DNA of 64,000 nucleotides from contig CACHYX010000001.1 in NCBI GenBank assembly GCA_902584225.1, forward strand, positions 1-64,000, read 5' to 3'. Shown one piece after another: positions 51,017 to 61,254 of this stretch; within the stretch, counting starts at the first letter, position 1; each line of letters begins with the position of its first letter. The notes beneath the pieces were generated by a model. That model was not told the DNA's origin. It was given only the letters and a program-made list of their open reading frames with translations, and did no database searches. The DNA is from an uncultured Pelagibacteraceae bacterium (GTDB lineage: Bacteria; Pseudomonadota; Alphaproteobacteria; Pelagibacterales; Pelagibacteraceae). Made by a program: the position numbers and the translations under genes.

Positions 51017-51619
51017 ATGAATAATCTCACTGAAATAGAGGAATTAATAAAAATAATTTCAAAACTTCCAGGACTTGGGCCAAAATCAGCAAAAAGAATA
51101 GTTTTAAAATTAATAAATAATCGTGAGGAGCTAATAAAGCCAATGGCGAAAACATTGGCGGAGGTTTATAAAAATGTATCTCGTTGTAAAATTTGTGGGA
51201 CTTTGAAAAGCAACTCTATAGAATGTAGTTTCAGTGATTGTAACTTTATTTATAATAAATTTGATAAAATTTGTGTTGTTGAAAATATTTCTGATCAATG
51301 GAGTATTGAAAGTTCAAATATTTATAAGGGTTATTTCCACATTTTAGGAGGGACAATTTCTTCAGCGGGACAAAATAAAGAGGATTTGTTAGTCAGCTCT
51401 TTAGTGGAAAGGGTAAAAAAAGATGAAATTAAAGAGGTTATTTTAGCTACAAGCGCAACTGTGGAAGGTCAAACGACCGCATATTATATTCAAGACAGTT
51501 TAAAAAATTTAAATATTAAAATAACTAAGTTGGCACAAGGTTTACCTGTGGGTGGTGAAATAGAAAGTTTGGATGATGGCACCTTAAATTCCGCCTTCAA
51601 AAATAGGACAACTATCTAG
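51017..51619 (+). CDS. recR: Recombination protein RecR
   Basis: Part of RecFOR, which loads RecA at gaps. The 200-residue protein has a helix-hairpin-helix KLPGLGPKSAKRIVLKL, the zinc finger CKICGTLKSNSIECSFSDC (third and fourth Cys partly shifted), a TOPRIM domain from ICVVENISDQWSIE, and ITKLAQGLPVGGEIESLDDGTL at the end. A GTG at 51002 would extend it into ybaB, so ATG 51017 is chosen. It converges with malate synthase and overlaps it by 8 bases. Confidence 0.95.
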   Translation: MNNLTEIEELIKIISKLPGLGPKSAKRIVLKLINNREELIKPMAKTLAEVYKNVSRCKICGTLKSNSIECSFSDCNFIYNKFDKICVVENISDQWSIESSNIYKGYFHILGGTISSAGQNKEDLLVSSLVERVKKDEIKEVILATSATVEGQTTAYYIQDSLKNLNIKITKLAQGLPVGGEIESLDDGTLNSAFKNRTTI

Positions 51620-53786
51620 AGGTTCTTAAATTTTTTTTTATAGATCTGTTCAAGTGCAACAAAGGTTCCGTATAACCTGATGATTGGTCCTTACCTTTTA
51701 AAATCAAGTCACAAGCAGTTTTAAAGGCAATAGAATTATCAAAATTATCAGACATGTTTTTGTATTCAGGATCATTTTTGTTTTGATCATCTACAATTTT
51801 TGCCATCTTTTTTAATGTTTCTAATACCTGATTAGGAGTACATATATTATGGTGTAACCAGTTAGCAATATGCTGAGAAGAAATTCTTAAAGTTGCACGA
51901 TCCTCCATGAGACCGATATTGTTTATGTCTGGAACTTTTGAACAACCTACACCACTATCTATCCATCTTACAACGTATCCCAATATCCCTTGGCAATTAT
52001 TTTCAAGTTCGGTTTTAATTTCATCCATTGACCAGTTTGGACCTCGAATAATTGGTAATTTTAAAAGATTGTCTAAGTCAAATTTTCTTTTATTAGATAG
52101 TTTTTTATGAACTTTAAAAACGTTCACTTTGTGATAATGAGTTGCATGTAAAGTTGCTGCGGTTGGTGAAGGAGTCCAGGCACAATTCGCTCCAGAAGAA
52201 GGATGTCCTATTTTTTCATTTAACATATCTGCCATTCTATCTGGAGCAGCCCACATTCCTTTTCCAATTTGTGCTTTACCAGAAAAACCACATTCCAATC
52301 CAACAACAACATTATTGTTCTCATATGCTTTAATCCAATCAGAATTTTTTATATCACCTTTCTTAATCACTGGACCCGATTCCATAGATGTATGTATCTC
52401 ATCACCAGTTCTATCTAAAAACCCAGTATTAATAAAGACAACTCTTCTTTTTACATTTCTAATACACTCTTTTAAATTAGCACTTGTTCGTCTTTCTTCA
52501 TCCATTATTCCAATTTTGATTGTGTTCTTTTTCATTTTTAAAACATTTTCAACATGAGTAAAAATTTCATCAGCAAATGCCACCTCATCCGGTCCATGCA
52601 TCTTTGGTTTAACAATATAAATTGAATTTTTTCTTGAGTTCCCTTTTTTAATAAAATCATGCAAACATGCTGCAGAAATTATAAAGGCATCCATAATACC
52701 TTCGGGAACTTCTGATTTATCTGATAATAAAATTGAAGGATTTTTCATTAAGTGCCCGACATTCCTATTTAATAAAAGAGCTCTTCCATGTAATTTAAAT
52801 TTTTTTCCGTTTTGAGAAATGTAATTTCTATCTGAGTTTAAAACTCTTTTATATTTTTTTCCTAATTTTTCAAATTTCACCTGTAAATTTCCTTTCATTA
52901 GACCCAACCAGTTTCTATAGCCCAGTACTTTGTCACTTGCATCTACTGCAGCAACACTATCTTCATGATCTATGATTGTTGAGACAGCTGACTCTATTAC
53001 TAAATCACTAAGCCCAATGGGATCGTTGTTTGCATGGAAAGCGTAAGGATTAATAATTAATTCTACATGGAGCCCATTATTAATAAGCAAAACACCTTTA
53101 AGACCTTTTTTATCTTGTCGATATCCTTTAAACTGTTTTTTATCTTTCAAAGATATAGTTTTTTTACCAATTTTCAAAATTAATTTATGTTTTAAAATTT
53201 TTAATTCACTAAGTTTTTTCCATGAGGCATTTTTTAATGGAAAAATTTCATCTAAGAAATCTCTACAATAATTTATGACTTTTCCTCCACGGACAGGATT
53301 GTATCTGTTGTCAAGTTTTTCAGAGCCGATTGCATCTGTTCCATATAAAGCATCATATAAACTTCCCCATCTCGCATTTGCTGCATTTAAAGCGTATCTT
53401 GCATTTGAAATTGGAACAACTAATTGGGGACCTGGCGTTTTTGATATTTCTTCATCAACATTTTCTGTTTGGATTTTGAAGTTTTTTCCCCCTTTTTTTA
53501 GATAGTTAATAGAATATAAAAACTTTTTATATGCTTCTAAATTGAACTCATTATCTTTGTTTTTTATATGCCAATTATCAATTTTTTTTTGAATACTTTC
53601 TCTTATACCAATCAACTTTTCATTTTTTGGTTTTAAAATGTGTAAAGATTTCTCAAATCCACTCCAAAAATTTTTTGGCTTTATTTTTGTGCCCTTAAGA
53701 ACTTCGTTGTTTACAAACTTTAATAGCTCTTTTGATACATAAAGACTTCCAACATTTGTATATTCTTTTAAATTTTTAGTTTTCAT
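51612..53786 (-). CDS. glcB: Malate synthase G
   Basis: Condenses glyoxylate with acetyl-CoA to malate in the glyoxylate cycle. The 724-residue G-type protein has the hallmark GIMDEERRTSANLKECI, DRTGDEIHTSMESGPV, the WAAPDRMADML segment and the PSPTAATLHATHYH motif. In some SAR11 strains the gene is preceded by a glycine riboswitch. Here the 106-base gap to accA is AT-rich with no glycine aptamer core, so control differs. It converges with recR. Confidence 0.96.
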   Translation of the reverse strand: MKTKNLKEYTNVGSLYVSKELLKFVNNEVLKGTKIKPKNFWSGFEKSLHILKPKNEKLIGIRESIQKKIDNWHIKNKDNEFNLEAYKKFLYSINYLKKGGKNFKIQTENVDEEISKTPGPQLVVPISNARYALNAANARWGSLYDALYGTDAIGSEKLDNRYNPVRGGKVINYCRDFLDEIFPLKNASWKKLSELKILKHKLILKIGKKTISLKDKKQFKGYRQDKKGLKGVLLINNGLHVELIINPYAFHANNDPIGLSDLVIESAVSTIIDHEDSVAAVDASDKVLGYRNWLGLMKGNLQVKFEKLGKKYKRVLNSDRNYISQNGKKFKLHGRALLLNRNVGHLMKNPSILLSDKSEVPEGIMDAFIISAACLHDFIKKGNSRKNSIYIVKPKMHGPDEVAFADEIFTHVENVLKMKKNTIKIGIMDEERRTSANLKECIRNVKRRVVFINTGFLDRTGDEIHTSMESGPVIKKGDIKNSDWIKAYENNNVVVGLECGFSGKAQIGKGMWAAPDRMADMLNEKIGHPSSGANCAWTPSPTAATLHATHYHKVNVFKVHKKLSNKRKFDLDNLLKLPIIRGPNWSMDEIKTELENNCQGILGYVVRWIDSGVGCSKVPDINNIGLMEDRATLRISSQHIANWLHHNICTPNQVLETLKKMAKIVDDQNKNDPEYKNMSDNFDNSIAFKTACDLILKGKDQSSGYTEPLLHLNRSIKKNLRTSR

Positions 53787-53892
53787 AGTTAAAAATTATC
53801 TTAGAAATTAATAAATTAACATATATAATAATTATACACTAATAAAAGTAATCATTTTATTGCCATTTTTAAATATTAGTGGATATTTAATT

Positions 53893-54993
53893 ATGAAAAA
53901 TTATTTGAATTTTGAAAAAGATATAAAATCCATAGAAAATGAGATTGAAAAACTTCAAGATCCATTTGCTAAAGATGGCATCACTCAAGTTGAAACTGGA
54001 AAATTGGCAAAACTTCAGAATGATTTAAGTTCTAAACTAAATGAAATTTATTCAAACCTTAATCCATGGCAAACAACAATGGTCGCTCGTCATGAGGACC
54101 GTCCTAAATCAAAATTTTTTATTGATAATCTTTTTGAGGATTTCTTTCCAATCCATGGTGATAGGTTATTCGGGGAGGATAAATCTTTGATTTCTGGGTT
54201 AGCGACTTTTCAAAATAAATCTGTAATGGTAATTGGACAAGAAAAAGGTGAGGATCTTGACACTAGAATTGAAAGAAATTTTGGAATGATGAAACCAGAG
54301 GGATATCGAAAATCAATTAGACTAATGAAGTTAGCTGATAAATTTAACTTACCAGTTATTTTATTTATAGATACTCCCGGTGCTTATCCCGGAGTTGGAG
54401 CAGAGGAGCGGGGTCAAGCTGAAGCAATAGCAAGATCAATAGAATGCTCTATGTCGGTCGGTGTGCCTACAATTTCAATTATTATTGGTGAGGGAGGATC
54501 TGGTGGCGCAATAGCTTTAGCTTCCTCAAATAAAATTATAATGTTAGAAAATGCAATTTATTCAGTAATATCCCCAGAGGGATGTGCATCTATTTTATGG
54601 AGAGATCCAACAAAAACTCTAGAAGCCGCAAAAGCAATGAAACTAACTTCCAAAGACCTTTTGAATTTAAAAATTATTGATGAAATAATTCCTGAACCAA
54701 CGGGAGGAGCTCACAGAGATAAAAACCTAATTTTAGAAAATGTAAAGATGTCTATTGATAAAAACTTAAATGAGTTAAGCAATCTATCTAAAGCTGAAAT
54801 TATATCTCGTAAAAAAGAAAAATTTTTAGAAATCGGTAGGGATAGAGGTTTAACAGAGGGAGTTTCTATTTCAAATAGATTGCCAATTAATTTTACTAAT
54901 ATAAATAAATTTAAAAAAGGTTTATTTAAATACAAATATTTTTTAATAGGATCGATATTTATTTTAGCAGTTTTAATTTTTCTCTTAAAATAA
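53893..54993 (+). CDS. accA: Acetyl-CoA carboxylase carboxyltransferase alpha with C-terminal membrane helix
   Basis: Partner of AccD in malonyl-CoA formation. The first 315 or so residues are a normal AccA: the N-terminal coiled helix, RPKSKFFIDNLFEDFFPIHGD, FGMMKPEGYRKSIRLMKLA, DTPGAYPGVGAEERGQAEAI and EGGSGGAIALAS. I start at ATG 53893 because upstream is only a TTG in poor context. The protein then continues to 366 residues and ends in YKYFLIGSIFILAVLIFLLK, a clear membrane anchor that normal AccA of about 319 residues lacks. Confidence 0.94.
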   Translation: MKNYLNFEKDIKSIENEIEKLQDPFAKDGITQVETGKLAKLQNDLSSKLNEIYSNLNPWQTTMVARHEDRPKSKFFIDNLFEDFFPIHGDRLFGEDKSLISGLATFQNKSVMVIGQEKGEDLDTRIERNFGMMKPEGYRKSIRLMKLADKFNLPVILFIDTPGAYPGVGAEERGQAEAIARSIECSMSVGVPTISIIIGEGGSGGAIALASSNKIIMLENAIYSVISPEGCASILWRDPTKTLEAAKAMKLTSKDLLNLKIIDEIIPEPTGGAHRDKNLILENVKMSIDKNLNELSNLSKAEIISRKKEKFLEIGRDRGLTEGVSISNRLPINFTNINKFKKGLFKYKYFLIGSIFILAVLIFLLK

Positions 54994-55013
54994 TACCAAA
55001 GCTTATTGGAATT

Positions 55014-57422
55014 TTATCTTCTTTTTTCTACGATTTTTAAATTTAGCAAAATCATCACTATATCTTGCCTAATTTTATTGAGGAGTGTTTCAAAAGAATG
55101 AAACGCTTCCTTTTTGTACTCAACTAAGGGATCTCTTTGACCATAGGACCTTAAACCTATAACTTGACGCAACTGTTCTAAATACTGAATATGATTTTTC
55201 CAATTTAAATCAATTAATTGCAAAAAGATTTTCTTTTCGATTTCTTTTGAACTTTCCTCCCCTAAATAAGCGCTTCTTTCCTCTCTCTTTTTTATAAAAT
55301 TTGAATTTATTGAGCTTGATATTTCTTTGTCACTTAGACTTCTTAATTTCTCATTTAAATTATCAACATTTTGACCAAAAAGTGTGTTAATTCTATTTAC
55401 TTGAGCTTTATTTTCAAAAATTGTTGGAGATTTTTCTTTTTGTTTTATTAAATCTTCAATTTCATCTTTTAAAAAGCTGTCAATAGTTTCAAATATGTTT
55501 TGTTTTTCTAGGACTTCTTTTCTTTGACTAAATATTACATGTCTCTGGTCATTAAGTACATCGTCAAACTTTAATAAAGTTTTTCTTATATCAAAGTTTC
55601 TAGCTTCAACTTTTTGTTGTGCTCTTTCTAAAGCTTTGTTGATCCAAGGATGGTCAATACTTTCTCCGTCTTTTAATCCTAGTTTTTCCAATATCTTATT
55701 AATAGATTCCGATCCAAAAATTCTCATCAAATCATCTTCTAAGCTTACATAAAAAATTGAATTACCTTCATCACCCTGTCTCCCAGCTCTTCCTCTTGCC
55801 TGGTTATCAACTCTTCTGGACTCCATTCTTTCAGTCCCAATAACAAAAAGCCCACCTAGAGATTTAATTTTTTCTTTATTCTCTTTTAAGTTATCTGAAT
55901 CTTTCCCACCTAATTTAATATCTACACCTCTTCCTGAAATACTTGTTGTAATTATCACCGAGTTTAATTTGCCTGCATTGGCAATAATCTCAGCCTCTTT
56001 TTCATGATTTTTAGCGTTTAAAACTGTATGAGTAATTTTATTTTTTCTAAATAAATTTGAATAGACCTCTGATTTGTCTACACTGGATGTAAATATAAGT
56101 AATGGTTGCCCTTTTGCATTTAACATTTTTACTTTAGATATAATTGCATCTTGTTTTTCTTTTTCTGTTCTAAAAATTTGATCGTTCCAATCTTTTCTAA
56201 TCATTTCTTTATTAGTTGGAATAACAACAACATTGAGATTGTAAATTTCATAAAACTCCTGACTTTCAGTAACAGCAGTACCAGTGCATCCTGCGAGTTT
56301 TTTATATAGTTTAAAGTAATTTTGATAAGTAATTGAAGCAAGTGTCTGATTCTCCATTTGGACTTTTAAGTTTTCTTTAGCCTCTAAAGCCTGGTGTAAT
56401 CCATCACCATACCTTCTACCTTCAAGAATTCTTCCTGTAAGCTCATCAACAATTTTGATCTTTCCATCTACCTCAACATAATCCTTATCTTTTGCGAAAA
56501 GATGATTTGCTTTCAAAGCTTGATTAACGTGATGTACAAGGTTTAAATTTGATGGATCGTAAAAATTATTATTCTTAAGTATTCCAATGTTATTCAATAA
56601 TTTTTCAATAGAATCTATTCCTTTATTAGTTAAAATGACGTTTTTGTCTTTTTCATCCAATTCATAATCACTTGGTTTTAATTTTGTTACGAGTTTATTG
56701 ATAGCTTTATATTGATTGGTTGTTTCATCTGATTGTCCAGAAATAACTAATGGTGTTCTAGCCTCATCTATTAAGCAAGAGTCGATTTCATCTACAATAG
56801 CAAAGCTATGTTCTCTTTGTACTAATTTTTTTGATGAATACTTCATGTTATCTTTTAAATAATCGAAACCTAGTTCACTATTTGTTGCGTAAGTAATATC
56901 TTTTAAATAATTTTCTCTTCTTTCGTCATCAGATTGGTCATTGTTGACGTAACCTGCGCTTAAACCCAGAAAATTAAAAATTTTTGACATATTTTCACAA
57001 TCTCTTTTCGCTAAATAATCGTTTACAGTAACGACGTGAACACCGTTTCCAGAAAGGGCATTTAAATAAGCAGCCAATGCAATTGTGATTGTTTTCCCTT
57101 CTCCAGTTCTCATCTCTGCTATTTTACCCTGATGTAGTGCAATACCCCCTAACATTTGAACATCAAAGTGTCTTTCATTTCTTGATCTATGAGAAGCCTC
57201 TCTCACATACGCAAAAGCTTTTGGTAAAATTTCATCGAGAGTTTTTCCATTTTTAATTTCATTCTTTAGTTCACCAGTTTTGATTGGAAAATCACTATCT
57301 TTTATCTTGGACACATCATTCTCGAGTGAATTAATTTTTTCTAGAATTTTTTTGAACTTAACAAGCTCGATATCGTTGCTACTCTTAAATAATTTACTAA
57401 TAAAGCTTAATGGATTTAACAT
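55014..57422 (-). CDS. secA: Preprotein translocase ATPase SecA
   Basis: Motor of the Sec pathway, pushing unfolded proteins through SecYEG. The 802-residue protein has MRTGEGKTITIALAAY (Walker A), VTVNDYLAKRD, FAIVDEIDSCLIDEARTPL (Walker B), TSISGRGVDIKLGG and GRAGRQGDEG. It ends in MILLNLKIVEKRR and lacks the C-terminal zinc-binding SecB contact tail, which makes it short for the family. It converges with accA and is divergent from argJ. Confidence 0.96.
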   Translation of the reverse strand: MLNPLSFISKLFKSSNDIELVKFKKILEKINSLENDVSKIKDSDFPIKTGELKNEIKNGKTLDEILPKAFAYVREASHRSRNERHFDVQMLGGIALHQGKIAEMRTGEGKTITIALAAYLNALSGNGVHVVTVNDYLAKRDCENMSKIFNFLGLSAGYVNNDQSDDERRENYLKDITYATNSELGFDYLKDNMKYSSKKLVQREHSFAIVDEIDSCLIDEARTPLVISGQSDETTNQYKAINKLVTKLKPSDYELDEKDKNVILTNKGIDSIEKLLNNIGILKNNNFYDPSNLNLVHHVNQALKANHLFAKDKDYVEVDGKIKIVDELTGRILEGRRYGDGLHQALEAKENLKVQMENQTLASITYQNYFKLYKKLAGCTGTAVTESQEFYEIYNLNVVVIPTNKEMIRKDWNDQIFRTEKEKQDAIISKVKMLNAKGQPLLIFTSSVDKSEVYSNLFRKNKITHTVLNAKNHEKEAEIIANAGKLNSVIITTSISGRGVDIKLGGKDSDNLKENKEKIKSLGGLFVIGTERMESRRVDNQARGRAGRQGDEGNSIFYVSLEDDLMRIFGSESINKILEKLGLKDGESIDHPWINKALERAQQKVEARNFDIRKTLLKFDDVLNDQRHVIFSQRKEVLEKQNIFETIDSFLKDEIEDLIKQKEKSPTIFENKAQVNRINTLFGQNVDNLNEKLRSLSDKEISSSINSNFIKKREERSAYLGEESSKEIEKKIFLQLIDLNWKNHIQYLEQLRQVIGLRSYGQRDPLVEYKKEAFHSFETLLNKIRQDIVMILLNLKIVEKRR

Positions 57423-57487
57423 CTTTTTTTGATATATAATTAATTATTAATTGAATATATAGTTATAAATTAATTTTTTTAAATAGA

Positions 57488-58789
57488 ATGCCTCTAAATT
57501 TAAGCAATTTTTTGTTATCGAAAAAAGAAAAGTCGAAAATGGCTGACTTCCAGGACCTAGACCATATTGATGGTGTCTCAGTATCTACAACTTCAGCTAA
57601 TTTATATAATAATGACAGAGATGATTTGGTCCTTTTTTATTTCAGACATGGCGCTGAACATGCATCAGTTTACACCCAGTCCCAGGTTGTTTCTGAAAAC
57701 ATTAAATGGAACAAGAAAATAAAAACAAAAAAGATTCGTGCTCTTTTAGTGAATACAAGAAATGCTAACGCGCTTACAGGAAAAAAGGGGTACGAAGCCC
57801 TTGAAGAAATCTCAGAAGAAATATCAATTAGTCTAACAAAGAAACAAAAAGAGGATGAAGACTATCCAAAAAAAGTAAAAATGAGTGAAGTTTTGTTTGG
57901 TTGCACTGGCACAATAGGAGAGGTTTTTCCAAAGGATAAAATTAAGTCTTCTATTAAAAATCTGGTAGATAAGATTAAGTACACTCAAAATAAGTATTTA
58001 TGGATAAAAGCAGCAATGGGCATTCTAACAACTGATTTAAAACCAAAACTTGCTATGGAAGAATGTAATATTGGAAACACAAAGGTAAAAATTTATGGTC
58101 TTGCAAAGGGATCTGGAATGATTTTTCCAAATATGGGAACAACTCTAGCATATATTTTTACTGATGCAGACCTTTGCTCAAAAATTTTAAAAAAAATTTT
58201 AAAAAAGAATATTCAAAACACTTTCAATGCGATTAGTTGCGATGGTGATACCAGTACAAATGATATGATAACAATTTTTTCAACAGGAAAGGCAAAAAAT
58301 AAGCCTGTTAATAATATAAATGACATTAAACTTAAAGATTTCGATTTAGCTTTAAATAATGTTTTATTAAACTTAGCAAAAAGGGTTGTGAGTGATGGCG
58401 AAGGAGCTTCAAAATTTATAAAAATTAATTCTTTAAAATGTACCAGTGAAAGTGATGCGAAAAAAATATCATTCTCGATTGCTAACTCACCATTGGTAAA
58501 AACAGCCATTGCGGGAGAAGACCCGAATTGGGGAAGAATATTAATGGCAGCTGGAAAAGCGGGTGTAGAGTTTGAAATAGATCGAGTAAATTTATTTATT
58601 GGAGAATTTAAAATTTTGGACAAAGGACAGCTTTATAAAAATTATATCGAAAAAGACGTTTCAGACTATATGAAGGAACCAAATTTAGAAATTACAATTG
58701 AGATTAATAACGGTAACAAAAGTTTTACCTGTTATACGATGGACTTCACCCAAAAGTATATATCAATCAATTCAGATTATAGAAGTTAA
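57488..58789 (+). CDS. argJ: Glutamate N-acetyltransferase (ornithine acetyltransferase)
   Basis: Moves the acetyl group from acetylornithine to glutamate, recycling it in arginine synthesis. The 433-residue proenzyme cleaves itself at a Thr. The site reads GSGMIFPNMGTTLAYI, with Gly-Thr where Ala-Thr is common, so the beta chain would start at that Thr. TRNANALTG and GEDPNWGRILMAAGKAG are conserved. Divergent from secA, as in other Alphaproteobacteria. It completes four arginine genes in the window, with argB, argD and argF. Confidence 0.95.
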   Translation: MPLNLSNFLLSKKEKSKMADFQDLDHIDGVSVSTTSANLYNNDRDDLVLFYFRHGAEHASVYTQSQVVSENIKWNKKIKTKKIRALLVNTRNANALTGKKGYEALEEISEEISISLTKKQKEDEDYPKKVKMSEVLFGCTGTIGEVFPKDKIKSSIKNLVDKIKYTQNKYLWIKAAMGILTTDLKPKLAMEECNIGNTKVKIYGLAKGSGMIFPNMGTTLAYIFTDADLCSKILKKILKKNIQNTFNAISCDGDTSTNDMITIFSTGKAKNKPVNNINDIKLKDFDLALNNVLLNLAKRVVSDGEGASKFIKINSLKCTSESDAKKISFSIANSPLVKTAIAGEDPNWGRILMAAGKAGVEFEIDRVNLFIGEFKILDKGQLYKNYIEKDVSDYMKEPNLEITIEINNGNKSFTCYTMDFTQKYISINSDYRS

Positions 58790-58826
58790 AGGTTGAAAAA
58801 AAGCAAAGTATTGTTAATTACACTAT

Positions 58827-59249
58827 ATGATTAAATATAAGCTAATTTGCAAAGACTGTAATAACATTTTTGATAGCTGGTTTTCTAATTCTACAGATTA
58901 CGAGAAATTAAAAAAGAAAAAATATTTGAATTGTCATATATGCGACTCTCAAAAAATAGAAAAAACTTTGATGGCACCAAATGTGTTAAACAGTTCAGAT
59001 TTTAAGAACAAAGATATAGATAAGATTAAGGAGATTAAGTCAAAGTTAAGAGAATTTAAAAAGTTCATTAAAAATAACTTTAAATACGTTGGAGAAAACT
59101 TTGCCTATGAGGCTAGGTCAATACATTATGACCCAAAAAAGAAAAAAAAAGCAATTTACGGAAAAGCTTCATTTAAGGAAATAGAAGATCTTAAACAGGA
59201 AGGTATCAATACCGAGGAGTTTCCTTGGATAGATGATAAAGAAAATTAA
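58827..59249 (+). CDS. DUF1178 family protein
   Basis: A 140-residue protein of a family found mainly in Alpha- and Betaproteobacteria. The N-terminal zinc ribbon is LICKDCNNIFDSWF then LNCHICDSQKIEKTLMAPNV, followed by NFKYVGENFAYEARSIHYD, a segment typical of DUF1178. Function is unknown. It is 37 bases after argJ and overlaps ubiG by 4 on the other strand. Confidence 0.85.
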   Translation: MIKYKLICKDCNNIFDSWFSNSTDYEKLKKKKYLNCHICDSQKIEKTLMAPNVLNSSDFKNKDIDKIKEIKSKLREFKKFIKNNFKYVGENFAYEARSIHYDPKKKKKAIYGKASFKEIEDLKQEGINTEEFPWIDDKEN

Positions 59250-59974
59250 TTTTTATAAAATTGCGCAAGATAATTTACAGAGCTGTCTTCAGACACAATC
59301 CATTCATTTTTAAAAATATCAAACTTTACACCAATTAAGTTATTCAAATTTAATGAATTGTTTTTACAAATATTGATTAAATCCTGAGGTTTTAAAAATT
59401 TGTTCCAATCATGGGTGCCTATTGGTAGCCACTTCAAGATATATTCAGCACCTATTATTGCAAAGATATAAGACTTTAATGTTTTATTTAGAGTTGCTAT
59501 AAACATTAAACCGTTTTTTTTTAAAAGCTCTGAGCTTTTAAATAAAAAAAAATCAACATTATCCACGTGTTCAATTATCTCCATATTTAATACTACATCA
59601 AATTTTTCTTTGGTAATAAATTTATCTGGAGATGAACAATAATAATTAATATCTAATTTGCTTTTTTCTAAATGCATTTTAGCAATTTTGATGTTTCTGT
59701 CCGAAGCATCTATACCTGTAACAGTTGCGCCTAATCTTGAGAGAGGTTCACTTAAAAGACCTCCGCCACATCCAATATCTAATATCTTAATATCTTTTAA
59801 AGGTAATTTTTCTGATTTATTTCCAAATTTTTTAGTAATTGTGTCTTTAATATATCTTAGTCTTACCGGATTAAAATTATGCAATGGTTTAAACTTACCC
59901 TCGGGATCCCACCATTCATCAGCTAACTTTGAAAATTTATCTATTTCCTTTTTATTAATAGTATCTTTTTTCAT
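59246..59974 (-). CDS. ubiG: Ubiquinone biosynthesis O-methyltransferase
   Basis: SAM-dependent methyltransferase for both O-methylations in ubiquinone synthesis. I start at ATG 59974 (242 residues), which fits the family start KEIDKFSKLADEWWDPEG; an ATG at 59992 adds six. SAM-binding motif I is ILDIGCGGGLLSEPLSRLGA and DVVLNMEIIEHV is motif II. Divergent from lysC with a 65-base gap, the conserved ubiG-lysC layout. Confidence 0.95.
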   Translation of the reverse strand: MKKDTINKKEIDKFSKLADEWWDPEGKFKPLHNFNPVRLRYIKDTITKKFGNKSEKLPLKDIKILDIGCGGGLLSEPLSRLGATVTGIDASDRNIKIAKMHLEKSKLDINYYCSSPDKFITKEKFDVVLNMEIIEHVDNVDFFLFKSSELLKKNGLMFIATLNKTLKSYIFAIIGAEYILKWLPIGTHDWNKFLKPQDLINICKNNSLNLNNLIGVKFDIFKNEWIVSEDSSVNYLAQFYKN

Positions 59975-60039
59975 TGGTTGTTGACTTTGCAATTAAGATG
60001 TATTTTATCTAAATATAAAAATTTTATTATAAAATATCA

Positions 60040-61254
60040 ATGAAAATAATTGTTTTAAAATTTGGTGGAACATCAGTTGGTACGTTAGATAGAATTAAAA
60101 AAGTATCTAAAATAATCATCTCATACATAAAAAAAAAATACAAAGTTATTGTTGTAACCTCAGCGATGAGTGGTGTTACAAATGAACTTATAAAAAAGGC
60201 TGAAAAAATTTCTAAAAATTTTCCAAACTCTGAGAGAGATGTGCTCTTATCAACTGGTGAACAAATGGCTAGTGCTTTAATAGCTGGAAAGTTATGTGAC
60301 TTAGGTTTTAATTCAAGATCTTGGATGTCATGGCAGATACCTATTATAACAAGAGGTAATTATAGCGCTGCAAGAATTATAAAGATTGGAATAGACCAGT
60401 TAAAAAGATATTTAAAAAAAGGTGGAACCCCAATAATAACTGGTTTTCAGGGTTTAAATAAAGAAAGCAGACTTACAACTTTAGAAAGAGGTGGAAGTGA
60501 TGCCAGTGCAATTATGGTCGCTAAATTTTTTAAGGCCAAAAGATGTATAATTTATACTGATGTTGATGGTGTGTATACGACAGATCCTAATTTAACGAAA
60601 AAGGCAAAAAAAATAAAAGTATTATCTTATGAAGAGATGCTCGAAATGTCCTCGCTTGGTGCTAAAGTAATGCAGCCAGCTTCAATTCAGGATGCAAAAC
60701 TAAATAAAGTAAAAATTGATGTTAAATCATCATTTACAAATAAAACAGGCACACAAATAATTGGTAGAAAAAAGATTAAAGGCACAAATATAATTAGAGG
60801 TGTATCCTTTACTAAAAATGATGCGAAAGTAAGTCTTCTTGGTGTAAAGGACAAACCAGGTGTAGCTGCAGCAATATTTGAGCCATTATATAGAAATTCT
60901 ATAAATGTTGATATGGTTGTACAAAATATCTCTTCAGATGGTAAAGAAACAGATTTAACTTTTACCATTAAATCTGATGATCTTTTAAAAACAAAAAGAC
61001 TTATTTCTAGAAATAAAAAAATTAAATTTAAAAAGATGATTGTAGATAAAAATGTTGCAAAAGTTTCAATTGTTGGTGTTGGAATGATCACAACACCAGG
61101 GGTTACTTATCGAATGTTCCAGGCACTAGCAAATAGAAAAATAAATATTCTTGTTATTTCTACTTCTGAAATAAAGATATCTGTTTTAATTCAAAGCAAA
61201 AATTTAAAAAAATCAGTTGAAATATTACACAAAGAATTTAATTTAAATAGATGA
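60040..61254 (+). CDS. lysC: Aspartate kinase
   Basis: Commits aspartate to lysine, threonine and methionine synthesis. The 404 residues show [15 protein letters not shown], the [16 protein letters not shown] motif, [13 protein letters not shown] and two C-terminal ACT domains ([40 protein letters not shown]) for feedback by lysine or threonine. The stop overlaps ispG by 4 bases. Its first codons follow an AT-rich divergent promoter gap. Confidence 0.96.
   Translation: MKIIVLKFGGTSVGTLDRIKKVSKIIISYIKKKYKVIVVTSAMSGVTNELIKKAEKISKNFPNSERDVLLSTGEQMASALIAGKLCDLGFNSRSWMSWQIPIITRGNYSAARIIKIGIDQLKRYLKKGGTPIITGFQGLNKESRLTTLERGGSDASAIMVAKFFKAKRCIIYTDVDGVYTTDPNLTKKAKKIKVLSYEEMLEMSSLGAKVMQPASIQDAKLNKVKIDVKSSFTNKTGTQIIGRKKIKGTNIIRGVSFTKNDAKVSLLGVKDKPGVAAAIFEPLYRNSINVDMVVQNISSDGKETDLTFTIKSDDLLKTKRLISRNKKIKFKKMIVDKNVAKVSIVGVGMITTPGVTYRMFQALANRKINILVISTSEIKISVLIQSKNLKKSVEILHKEFNLNR

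Noticed and set aside
53787-53892. Glycine riboswitch before malate synthase
   Set aside because: No conserved aptamer core; the gap is nearly pure A/T.
54994-55013. Bidirectional terminator between accA and secA
   Set aside because: Only a 4-bp CCAA/TTGG hairpin with a weak T run; too slight to call.
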